Of a stretch of DNA of 9,918 nt, positions 1-5,766 are shown in pieces. Within the stretch, counting starts at the first letter, position 1, and the number at the start of each line of letters is the position of its first letter. The notes below the pieces were generated by a model, which saw only the letters and a program-made list of their open reading frames with translations, had not been told where the DNA came from and made no database searches. This stretch comes from Desulfobacterales bacterium (GTDB taxonomy: Bacteria > Desulfobacterota > Dissulfuribacteria > Dissulfuribacterales > JAMONC01). The position numbers and the translations under genes are program-made. The stretch spans positions 1-9,918 of the forward strand of contig JAMONC010000373.1 in assembly GCA_027066725.1 (NCBI GenBank), written 5' to 3'.

Positions 1-415
1 CATCTTGTACCATAGCCAATGGCCTACCATGTTTAGGTAATATGATGCCTACTAGAGTTAATTGTCCCACATCCATACAAGCTAATGAGGTTGGACAACC
101 TTTCTCTTTATTAGCTGAATTTATGCTATTAGATGTTTTTACCTGTACTAAACCAATGTCCCAAAATGGATGGAATGGATCTGGTTTTCCTATAGGATTA
201 TATACATATAAATGTGGGTTTATTAAAGCTTTTAGTCTAGCTTTTAATTTCACAATTTCAGGAGAAGTCTCAGCAGCTTTTTTTATATTTATATTGTTGT
301 GTTTATGTTGTATTAATTCAATTTTATTTGTACTACTACAGTTATATATACTTAATAAACTAAAACTTAGTAAAAAAATTAGAAGGATTTTTGTAATATT
401 ATGTAGTATATTCAT
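1..415 (-). CDS. pilP: PilP, type IV pilus inner-membrane lipoprotein (3' end cut by the window edge)
   Basis: Reading the minus strand from the ATG at 415 gives 138 residues, still open at the window edge. The protein starts with a hydrophobic signal segment (residues about 8-24) ending in a plausible lipobox, S-I-Y-N-C, with the lipidated cysteine at 26. A basic, polar stretch follows, then the PilP-like core: Y-N-P-I-G-K-P-D-P-F at about 72-81 and Q-L-T-L-V-G-I-I at about 118-125. In the family, PilP is anchored in the inner membrane, binds the PilN/PilO pair and reaches across the periplasm to the PilQ secretin. The start is 14 nt past the pilO stop, with AGGA 9 nt upstream of the ATG, so it belongs to the pilMNOP operon. 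Two extra cysteines at 107 and 113 are unusual. The lipobox is non-canonical (Tyr at -2, Asn at -1). The family call is fairly sure; the missing C-terminal part cannot be judged. Confidence 0.88.
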   Translation of the reverse strand, partial: MNILHNITKILLIFLLSFSLLSIYNCSSTNKIELIQHKHNNINIKKAAETSPEIVKLKARLKALINPHLYVYNPIGKPDPFHPFWDIGLVQVKTSNSINSANKEKGCPTSLACMDVGQLTLVGIILPKHGRPLAMVQD

Positions 416-429
416 GATTTTATATCCTA

Positions 430-1158
430 CTAACGTTTTCTATGATGTTTATTCTTTTTCTGTTGTTCAATCTCACTCTTCGTAAGAAATCTATAGGTAA
501 TAGCTTGACATGTTGTCTTTATAATCCAATTTCCAGTAGAAGTTTGTTCATTCGAATTAATATTTTTATTTGAAGTAGTATTATTTGTTTTATTATTTAC
601 TGTTTGAGACCAAATAGCTTTACTTTGTTTTGCACCACCCATATCTACAGACTTTATATGAACAATACGTGCCATTCTTGTAACTTTATCGAAAAAAGTA
701 AGAGTATTGTGAAAAGGTCCTTGCACTACAATTGATACAGGTATAGCAGCATAAAAACCTTTTATTTGTTCTTTTTTAGGTTGAAAAGATATAAATTCTA
801 AATGACATTCATTTCCTAATGTAGAAATTTGCGTTAATACTGAAGGTATATCTTTTTTAGTAGGAAGTAATTGTAATGCTCTTTTTAATATTTCTTGCAT
901 TAGGTTTAATTCTTCCTTTATTAAAGGTAATTGTTTAGCTTTAGCTTCTAAAATATTAACTTGTGTTTCTAATCTTGGTATTTGATTATTTAAGTTATTT
1001 AATTGATCAATTTTAGGACCTAAAAATAGAAACCAAAATAATAATATTGGAATAAGCCAAGATATAGCAAAAATAGCCAATTTTTGCCATGTTTCTAGCT
1101 GATATACAAATTCAAATACTGTTGGAGGAATTTTTATTGTTAATTGTTGAGTTCTCAC
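430..1158 (-). CDS. pilO: PilO, type IV pilus inner-membrane alignment protein
   Basis: This 242-residue protein has one membrane segment at about residues 27-47, preceded by a short cytoplasmic tail. A heptad-like coiled-coil stretch follows (about 48-95), then the PilO periplasmic core. The recognisable family signature is F-Q-P-K-K-E at 125-130, F-Y-A-A-I-P-V at 135-141, and G-P-F-H ... F-F-D-K-V ... R-I-V-H-I at 147-168. PilO pairs with PilN through the coiled coil and core, and the pair binds PilP. Translation starts at a GTG (1158), supported by AGGAGA placed 6 nt upstream; the nearby ATG at 1160 runs into an immediate TGA. The pilN stop is 11 nt upstream. Odd points are an Asn/Thr/Ser-rich insert at about 187-210 and a very basic C-terminal tail (235-242). 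Confidence 0.93.
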   Translation of the reverse strand: MRTQQLTIKIPPTVFEFVYQLETWQKLAIFAISWLIPILLFWFLFLGPKIDQLNNLNNQIPRLETQVNILEAKAKQLPLIKEELNLMQEILKRALQLLPTKKDIPSVLTQISTLGNECHLEFISFQPKKEQIKGFYAAIPVSIVVQGPFHNTLTFFDKVTRMARIVHIKSVDMGGAKQSKAIWSQTVNNKTNNTTSNKNINSNEQTSTGNWIIKTTCQAITYRFLTKSEIEQQKKNKHHRKR

Positions 1159-1169
1159 ATTAATTCTCC

Positions 1170-1748
1170 TTATTTTTTGTTCTTTTCTTTTTTCGATATA
1201 GGAGAATTATATTTAATAGTTGCTTTTAAGCTAAAAGCCATTAAATCATGTCCATTTATATTTTTTCTCTTAGTATTTAATAATTCAACAGTTTTAAACA
1301 TTGATATGTCTTCTAATCTTTTCATATATAAAGCTACAGTATGATTATCAAGGGCTATACCATTTAATCTTAATGTTCTATTTCTAAATGTAATATGTGT
1401 TAAAGATAATCTATCTATTGGTATAGCAGTAATAAGCTGATCCAATAATTTTACTGTTGTTTGTCTATTAGCTTGTAATTTTTCTATAATATTAAATCTT
1501 TCTTTAATTCTTTTTTTAGCAATATTGATTTTATTTATATCATTTTTTATCTTATTTAATTTAACAATTTGTGTCCTTAGTTGTGTTAATTGATCTTGTT
1601 TTGTTTCAATCTGTTGTTGTATAGTAATTCCTATACCTAAAAAGATACATAATAATAAAACAATAGATAAAATATATATAGATATCTGTTGTCTTACTTC
1701 TTCTCTTTTACGCCATTCTCTTACTGGTAATAAATTTATACGAATCAT
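1170..1748 (-). CDS. pilN: PilN, type IV pilus inner-membrane alignment protein
   Basis: This 192-residue bitopic membrane protein begins M-I-R-I-N-L-L-P. That is the conserved cytoplasmic peptide that, in studied systems, docks into a groove of the actin-like PilM. A basic stretch (10-20) precedes one membrane span at about 22-44. A long, Lys/Gln-rich coiled coil (about 45-95) and a small periplasmic fold ending near 180 follow. PilN pairs with PilO in the inner membrane and ties cytoplasmic PilM to the periplasmic part of the pilus machine. The ATG overlaps the pilM stop as ATGA (4 nt), which predicts translational coupling, so PilM and PilN are probably made in step. A purine-rich GGTGGA lies just upstream. 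The gene is very AT-rich, and much of that shows as Lys, Asn and Ile codons. Confidence 0.93.
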   Translation of the reverse strand: MIRINLLPVREWRKREEVRQQISIYILSIVLLLCIFLGIGITIQQQIETKQDQLTQLRTQIVKLNKIKNDINKINIAKKRIKERFNIIEKLQANRQTTVKLLDQLITAIPIDRLSLTHITFRNRTLRLNGIALDNHTVALYMKRLEDISMFKTVELLNTKRKNINGHDLMAFSLKATIKYNSPISKKEKNKK

Positions 1749-2842
1749 GAGTCCACCGTTCTTAATGCTAATCCTGTTGCTATAACCATTTGAGGCGCTA
1801 TAGAATTTAAATAGTCTGGATTAATATGTTCATCTAGTTTTATTGTTTTCCATGGATTAAACTGTTGTACATCAATATTTAGTTCTTTTTTTAGAAATTT
1901 ATCTAAATCATTCATTAAGGCGCATCCACCGCTAATTATAACATGTTGAGGATAAGCTTCTTTATCCTCATTTCCTTTTTTATAGAAATCTATTGCTTTT
2001 TTAATCTCATCTGCCCACATTTGTATAATATCTTTACATATATTTTGTACTTTATTAAATACATCTTGATCTTTAGTTCCTTGTATTTTTAATATTTCCG
2101 CATCTTTATTACTGATATTTAATTCATCAGATATAGCTTCAGTTAATTGATTTCCTCCTATTGCCATATCTCTAGTAAATAGGGAAGTACCATGATAAAC
2201 AATATTTAGATTAGTTTTGCTCGCACCTATATCAACTAATACTACAGCTTCATCTGGATCACCATATGAAACTTCAAATGCATTACCTAATGCAAAAGCA
2301 TCTACGTCAACTACTGCAGGAACAAGACCTACTTCTTGGAGAACATTGGCATATTCATCAACTACTTCTTTTTTAGCAGCTACTAGGAATATTTCTGAAT
2401 GGAGTTTTTCTTTTTCATCTGAAGATGTACCAATAACATGAAAGTCTACATACACATCTTCAATTTCAAAGGGTACATAGTTTTCTGCTTCTATTATGAG
2501 ATTTTCTTCAATCTCTTTTTCTTCAATAAATGGAACTCCAATCTTTTTTACAATAACTGAATAGCCTGCTATAGAAGTTGAAGCGTATCTATATTTAGGT
2601 TTTAAATTTTTTATTAGAGTTATAAGGATATCTTTTAAAGTGTCTTGAACTACTATTGATCCGTCAACTACTGTATCTTCTGGTAAGATTATTCTTCCTA
2701 CTTTTCGTATGGTATAACAACTTTCTTCTTCCGAGGTCTTTTCTTTTGCTAGTTCAACTAATTTTATACTATGCGAACCAATATCTAATCCAAGAGTTAG
2801 CTTTGGGCCTTTTTTAATTTTATCTAACAAAGATATTTTCAT
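1745..2842 (-). CDS. pilM: PilM, actin-like cytoplasmic ATPase-fold protein of the type IV pilus
   Basis: From the ATG at 2842 this encodes 365 residues of the PilM branch of the actin/FtsA fold. Phosphate-1 loop: G-L-D-I-G-S-H-S-I-K-L-V-E-L (about 18-31). Phosphate-2 loop: L-V-D-I-G-A-S-K-T-N-L (about 202-212). Adenosine motif: I-S-G-G-C-A-L-M-N (about 303-311). No membrane segment is visible. In the family, PilM binds ATP and the N-terminal peptide of PilN, forming the cytoplasmic side of the alignment complex. The frame stays open upstream to another ATG at 2899, which would add 19 residues. I prefer 2842 because the shorter protein starts as PilM proteins usually do, about a dozen residues before the first phosphate loop, and 2899 has no Shine-Dalgarno. 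The site at 2842 is itself weak (GGTG, 5 nt away). It is the first gene of the minus-strand operon and overlaps pilN by 4 nt. Confidence 0.94.
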   Translation of the reverse strand: MKISLLDKIKKGPKLTLGLDIGSHSIKLVELAKEKTSEEESCYTIRKVGRIILPEDTVVDGSIVVQDTLKDILITLIKNLKPKYRYASTSIAGYSVIVKKIGVPFIEEKEIEENLIIEAENYVPFEIEDVYVDFHVIGTSSDEKEKLHSEIFLVAAKKEVVDEYANVLQEVGLVPAVVDVDAFALGNAFEVSYGDPDEAVVLVDIGASKTNLNIVYHGTSLFTRDMAIGGNQLTEAISDELNISNKDAEILKIQGTKDQDVFNKVQNICKDIIQMWADEIKKAIDFYKKGNEDKEAYPQHVIISGGCALMNDLDKFLKKELNIDVQQFNPWKTIKLDEHINPDYLNSIAPQMVIATGLALRTVDS

Positions 2843-3082
2843 GAATGCACCATTTAAGGATATGCTTAAATATTTATATTCCTTATATTTTTGATTCATC
2901 CATACAATCGGCAGGATAATTGATCTACTTAAACTTTATGTAGTAATAATCTATAATTGTCTAAAAATAGAGAGCTTTTAAGAAAAAGATTTGAAACACT
3001 TGATATTTTGAGGTACACATACAAAGATTTTTCGATAAGACTGAAGAAATTCAAATTAGGGGAGTTATTAATAAATAGGTAT
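2843..3082. other. Divergent intergenic region between the pil operon and lepA
   Basis: About 240 bp lie between the two divergent start codons and must hold the promoters of both units. A sigma-70-like signal for lepA is visible (listed separately). For the pil operon on the minus strand I see several TATA-like stretches (for example near 2873-2890) but no -35 partner at good spacing. I also see no sigma-54 GG/GC pair. No hairpin with a T run is evident. Two in-frame coding extensions (pilM to 2899, lepA to 2957) run into this region, but I judge them untranslated. Confidence 0.6.
2929..2957 (+). promoter_or_regulatory. Candidate sigma-70 promoter for lepA-lepB
   Basis: A perfect TATAAT lies at 2952-2957, with TTAAAC at 2929-2934 as a modest -35 (3 of 6 matches) at 17 nt spacing. 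A second -35-like TTGATC at 2920-2925 could serve an AATAAT at 2945-2950, but with 19 nt spacing. Transcription from the first pair would begin near 2964. That is downstream of the possible TTG start at 2957 and so supports the lepA start at 3083. Perfect -10 hexamers arise by chance in AT-rich DNA, so this is only a candidate. Confidence 0.45.
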
Positions 3083-4879
3083 ATGACAGATCCTAAGAAA
3101 ATTAGAAATTTTTCTATAATTGCACATATTGATCATGGTAAATCTACCTTAGCAGATAGAATCCTTGAGTATACTGGAGCTGTTTCTAAAAGGGAAATGA
3201 AGGAACAGTTCTTAGATAAAATGGATATTGAACGTGAAAGAGGAATCACCATAAAGGCACAGACTGTTCGTCTTAAATACAAGGCTGATGATGGACAAAT
3301 ATATGAACTAAATCTTATAGATACACCAGGACACGTAGATTTTTCTTATGAAGTATCTAGGTCTTTAGCAGCGTGTGAAGGTGCACTTTTAGTAGTTGAT
3401 GCAAGTCAAGGTGTTGAGGCACAAACTCTTGCGAATGTCTATTTAGCAATTGAAAATAATTTAGAGATTATTCCTGTCTTAAATAAGATCGATCTTCCAA
3501 GTGCAGATCCAGAGAGGGTAAAAAGAGAAATAGAAGAGATAATAGGTCTTGATACAGAAGGGATTATTTTAGCAAGTGCAAAAGAGGGAATTGGTACAAA
3601 GGAGATACTTGAGGCTGTAGTAAAAAGAATTCCTCCTCCCAAAGGTGATCCAACAGCACCGTTAAAGGCTCTTATTTTTGATTCTTGGTTTGATCATTAT
3701 CAAGGCACTGTTGCAATGATCAGGGTGGTTGATGGAACAATATATCCAGGACAAAAAATAAAGATGATGTCAACAGGTAAGGTCTATGAAGTCTCCAAAG
3801 TCGGTGTATTTACCCCCCATACAGTTGAGACATCGAAATTAAGTGTTGGTGAAGTAGGTTTTTTAACTGCTAGTATAAAAAGTGTAAGAGATACACAAAT
3901 TGGTGATACCATAACAGAGGCTGACAGGCCTGCTAAAGAACCCTTACCTGGATTTAAGCCTGCTAAGGCAATGGTGTTTTGTGGACTTTATCCTGTTGAG
4001 TCAGCCCAATATGATCAATTAAAAGATGCGGTAGAAAGGTTGTGGCTAAACGATCCAGCTTTTACCTATGAACCAGAGACATCTGTAGCACTTGGTTTTG
4101 GATTTAGATGTGGATTTTTAGGCCTATTACATATGGAAATAGTACAAGAAAGACTTGAAAGAGAATATGGTCTTTCTCTTATTACTACAGCTCCTTCTGT
4201 TTCATATGAGGTTACCTTAACTGATGGCAGTATTATATATATACAAAATCCTGCCCAAATGCCTCGTCCTGATAAAATCTCTAAAATTGCAGAGCCTTAT
4301 GTGCGTATGGAGATATATGTACCTAAAGAGTTTGTTGGTGGAGTTATGAGTCTTTGCGATGAAAAAAGGGGTCAACAAGTAGACATGAGGTATATAACTA
4401 CAGATCGTGTTCAACTAATTTATGAAATACCATTTAATGAAATTGTACTAGATTTTTATGATAGACTTAAATCTATTAGCCGTGGTTATGCCTCTATGGA
4501 TTACGAATTTTTAGGATATAAAGAATCAAAACTTGTAAAATTAGATGTTCTTATAAATAAACAGCCAGTGGATGCACTCTCCATTATTGTCCATAAAGAT
4601 AAGGCATATTATAGAGGGCGTGAGCTTGTAAGCCGTTTAAGAAAGGTAATTCCAAGACAGCTTTATGAAGTAGTAATCCAGGCAGCTATTGGGTCCAAAG
4701 TACTTGCTAGAGAACGTATAGCTCCCCTTAGAAAGGATGTAACTGCAAAATGTTATGGTGGAGATATTACCCGAAAAAGGAAACTGCTTGAAAAGCAAAA
4801 AGAGGGCAAAAAACGTATGAAACAAGTCGGTAGGGTAGAGATACCTCAAGAGGCATTTCTTAGCGTATTAAAGGTCTAG
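3083..4879 (+). CDS. lepA: LepA / elongation factor 4, ribosome-associated GTPase
   Basis: From the ATG at 3083 the product is 598 residues, the normal LepA length, and begins M-T-D-P-K-K-I-R-N-F-S as LepA proteins do. G motifs are intact: A-H-I-D-H-G-K-S (14-21), R-G-I-T-I (53-57), D-T-P-G-H (80-84), N-K-I-D (134-137) and S-A-K-E-G (165-169). EF-G-like domains II, III and V follow. The Lys/Arg-rich C-terminal domain special to LepA ends with G-G-D-I-T-R-K-R-K-L-L-E-K-Q-K-E-G-K. The protein acts on translating ribosomes as a cytoplasmic GTPase linked to ribosome biogenesis and back-translocation; its exact role is debated. The frame is open back to a TTG at 2957, which would add 42 residues, but no family member needs that extension. 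The ribosome site before 3083 is poor: AGGT is only 2 nt away and AGGGGAG is 18 nt away. It is followed by lepB, the arrangement also known from E. coli. Confidence 0.96.
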   Translation: MTDPKKIRNFSIIAHIDHGKSTLADRILEYTGAVSKREMKEQFLDKMDIERERGITIKAQTVRLKYKADDGQIYELNLIDTPGHVDFSYEVSRSLAACEGALLVVDASQGVEAQTLANVYLAIENNLEIIPVLNKIDLPSADPERVKREIEEIIGLDTEGIILASAKEGIGTKEILEAVVKRIPPPKGDPTAPLKALIFDSWFDHYQGTVAMIRVVDGTIYPGQKIKMMSTGKVYEVSKVGVFTPHTVETSKLSVGEVGFLTASIKSVRDTQIGDTITEADRPAKEPLPGFKPAKAMVFCGLYPVESAQYDQLKDAVERLWLNDPAFTYEPETSVALGFGFRCGFLGLLHMEIVQERLEREYGLSLITTAPSVSYEVTLTDGSIIYIQNPAQMPRPDKISKIAEPYVRMEIYVPKEFVGGVMSLCDEKRGQQVDMRYITTDRVQLIYEIPFNEIVLDFYDRLKSISRGYASMDYEFLGYKESKLVKLDVLINKQPVDALSIIVHKDKAYYRGRELVSRLRKVIPRQLYEVVIQAAIGSKVLARERIAPLRKDVTAKCYGGDITRKRKLLEKQKEGKKRMKQVGRVEIPQEAFLSVLKV

Positions 4880-4951
4880 TTGATGTAAAGACTAAAAATA
4901 TTATTGATAAGGGCTTGCATAAGTTTTTACTTAGGTCTATTATCCATTGCC

Positions 4952-5614
4952 ATGTTCATGAGCTTAAGATCATACCAAGAATCAAAGACAGATCCACCTA
5001 AAAAAGATTTTAAACAAACAGCCTGGGAATATGTCCAAGCTATTATTATAGCTCTTATTTTAGCTCTTTTTATAAGAACCTTCATTGTTCAGGCGTTTAA
5101 AATCCCGTCAGGTTCAATGATAAAGACACTGCTTATTGGTGATCATATATTAGTAGATAAATTTGCTTATGGTGTAAGAAATCCCTTTACCCGTACTCTT
5201 TGGATACCAGGTGGTAAAATAAAGCGAGGAGATGTAATAGTTTTCATTTTCCCATTAGATCCCTCAAAAGACTTTATAAAAAGAGTTATAGGACTTGGAG
5301 GAGATACTATCAAAATTGTAAACAAGAAGGTCTATGTAAATGGGAAGTTATTTCATGATCCTCCAGGGGTAATACATCTTGACCCAAAGATTATTCCTGC
5401 CAATATAAGCCCAAGAGACAATTTTGGTCCTATTAAAGTCCCAAAAGGGGATTTATTTGTAATGGGTGATAATAGAGATGAGAGTTATGATAGTAGATTT
5501 TGGGGATTTGTACCAGTAAAAAATGTCTTAGGAAAGGCCTTTTTGATATATTGGTCCTGGAATCCTATTACATTTGATGTTAGATGGAATAGGATTGGTA
5601 AGATTATTCATTAA
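4952..5614 (+). CDS. lepB: Signal peptidase I (leader peptidase)
   Basis: This is a membrane-bound serine protease that removes signal peptides from exported proteins, here perhaps including periplasmic and outer-membrane pilus parts but not prepilins. In the 220-residue form from 4952, a membrane anchor lies at about 28-48. It is followed at once by P-S-G-S-M with the catalytic Ser at about 55. The general base Lys is at about 110 in F-I-K-R-V-I-G-L-G-G-D, and the conserved G-D-N-R-D ... D-S-R-F-W-G box is at about 172-185. All catalytic boxes are present, so it should be active. The start is uncertain. The frame opens at a TTG (4904), and ATGs at 4952 and 4958 are alternatives; none has a convincing Shine-Dalgarno. 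The longer form would add a second hydrophobic segment at the N-terminus. It lies 72 nt (24 nt for the long form) after lepA and is probably co-transcribed. Confidence 0.94.
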   Translation: MFMSLRSYQESKTDPPKKDFKQTAWEYVQAIIIALILALFIRTFIVQAFKIPSGSMIKTLLIGDHILVDKFAYGVRNPFTRTLWIPGGKIKRGDVIVFIFPLDPSKDFIKRVIGLGGDTIKIVNKKVYVNGKLFHDPPGVIHLDPKIIPANISPRDNFGPIKVPKGDLFVMGDNRDESYDSRFWGFVPVKNVLGKAFLIYWSWNPITFDVRWNRIGKIIH

Positions 5615-5639
5615 TAAAAAATCGTTGTTATAATTAGTT

Positions 5640-5663
5640 TACTTGACTAATAATTGTCAAGTA
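5640..5663. repeat. Perfect inverted repeat after lepB, overlapping the pyr -35
   Basis: The arms TACTTGAC (5640-5647) and GTCAAGTA (5656-5663) are exact reverse complements around an 8-nt centre, TAATAATT. It could be an operator for a dimeric regulator, because its left arm contains the -35 hexamer of the pyr promoter. It could instead be a weak terminator for lepAB, since a T5 run follows at 5671-5675; however, that run starts 7 nt after the stem, which is poor for an intrinsic terminator. The sequence does not decide between the two. Confidence 0.5.
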
Positions 5664-5672
5664 TGCTAGATT
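5643..5672 (+). promoter_or_regulatory. Candidate sigma-70 promoter of pyrB-pyrC with extended -10
   Basis: TTGACT (5643-5648, 5 of 6 to consensus) is followed after 18 nt by TAGATT (5667-5672, 4 of 6). A TG extension (TGC, 5664-5666) sits directly before the -10. Transcription would start near 5679, giving a leader RNA of roughly 88 nt before the pyrB ATG. It is the best promoter-like match I found by eye in the gap before pyrB. Its -35 lies within an inverted repeat, which would allow repression at this site. Confidence 0.5.
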
Positions 5673-5684
5673 TTTAATTAACTT

Positions 5685-5729
5685 ATGGTCTACTTTAAAC
5701 AAGATATACATAAAAAATTTTTAGGTTAA
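5685..5729 (+). CDS. Possible 14-codon leader peptide ahead of the pyrB hairpin
   Basis: An ATG at 5685 opens a short frame encoding M-V-Y-F-K-Q-D-I-H-K-K-F-L-G and stopping at TAA 5727-5729. The stop lies 2 nt before the first base of the terminator-like hairpin, and an A6-T5 run (5712-5722) lies inside the frame. In E. coli pyrBI, translation of a leader peptide close behind a polymerase paused at U-rich sequence stops the attenuator from forming when UTP is low, and this layout would fit that model. Against it, there is no Shine-Dalgarno before 5685. If the proposed promoter is right, the frame would start only about 6 nt from the RNA 5' end. A short frame of this size can arise by chance. 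Confidence 0.3.
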   Translation: MVYFKQDIHKKFLG

Positions 5730-5731
5730 TG

Positions 5732-5763
5732 CCTCCTATTAATATGAAAGGAGGTTTTTTTTT
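5732..5763 (+). terminator. Terminator-like hairpin (attenuator) that contains the pyrB Shine-Dalgarno
   Basis: CCTCCT (5732-5737) pairs perfectly with AGGAGG (5749-5754) around an 11-nt loop and is followed immediately by nine T (5755-5763). This is the form of an intrinsic terminator, placed just before pyrB (ATG 5767). The 3' arm is also a near-perfect Shine-Dalgarno, and the 5' arm is a matching anti-Shine-Dalgarno. The fold would therefore both end transcription and hide the ribosome site. The distance from GGAGG to the ATG is 12 nt, longer than usual because of the T run. The stem is short (6 bp, 4 of them G-C), so its strength is uncertain. Confidence 0.65.
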
Positions 5764-5766
5764 GTA

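Noticed and set aside
42..485. Open frame on the plus strand opposite pilP
   Set aside because: It is antisense to pilP, whose minus-strand reading gives a lipoprotein signal and the family's D-P-F and L-V-G-I motifs; the plus-strand product has no recognisable feature.
2217..2441. Ser/Thr-rich open frame on the plus strand inside pilM
   Set aside because: It mirrors conserved pilM codons on the other strand and has no ribosome site of its own.
2843..2956. Sigma-54 promoter for the pil operon
   Set aside because: No GG-N10-GC pair at proper spacing was found on the minus strand here.
5640..5675. Inverted repeat plus T run as a definite lepAB terminator
   Set aside because: The T run starts 7 nt after the stem and is only five long; kept as an inverted repeat of undecided role.
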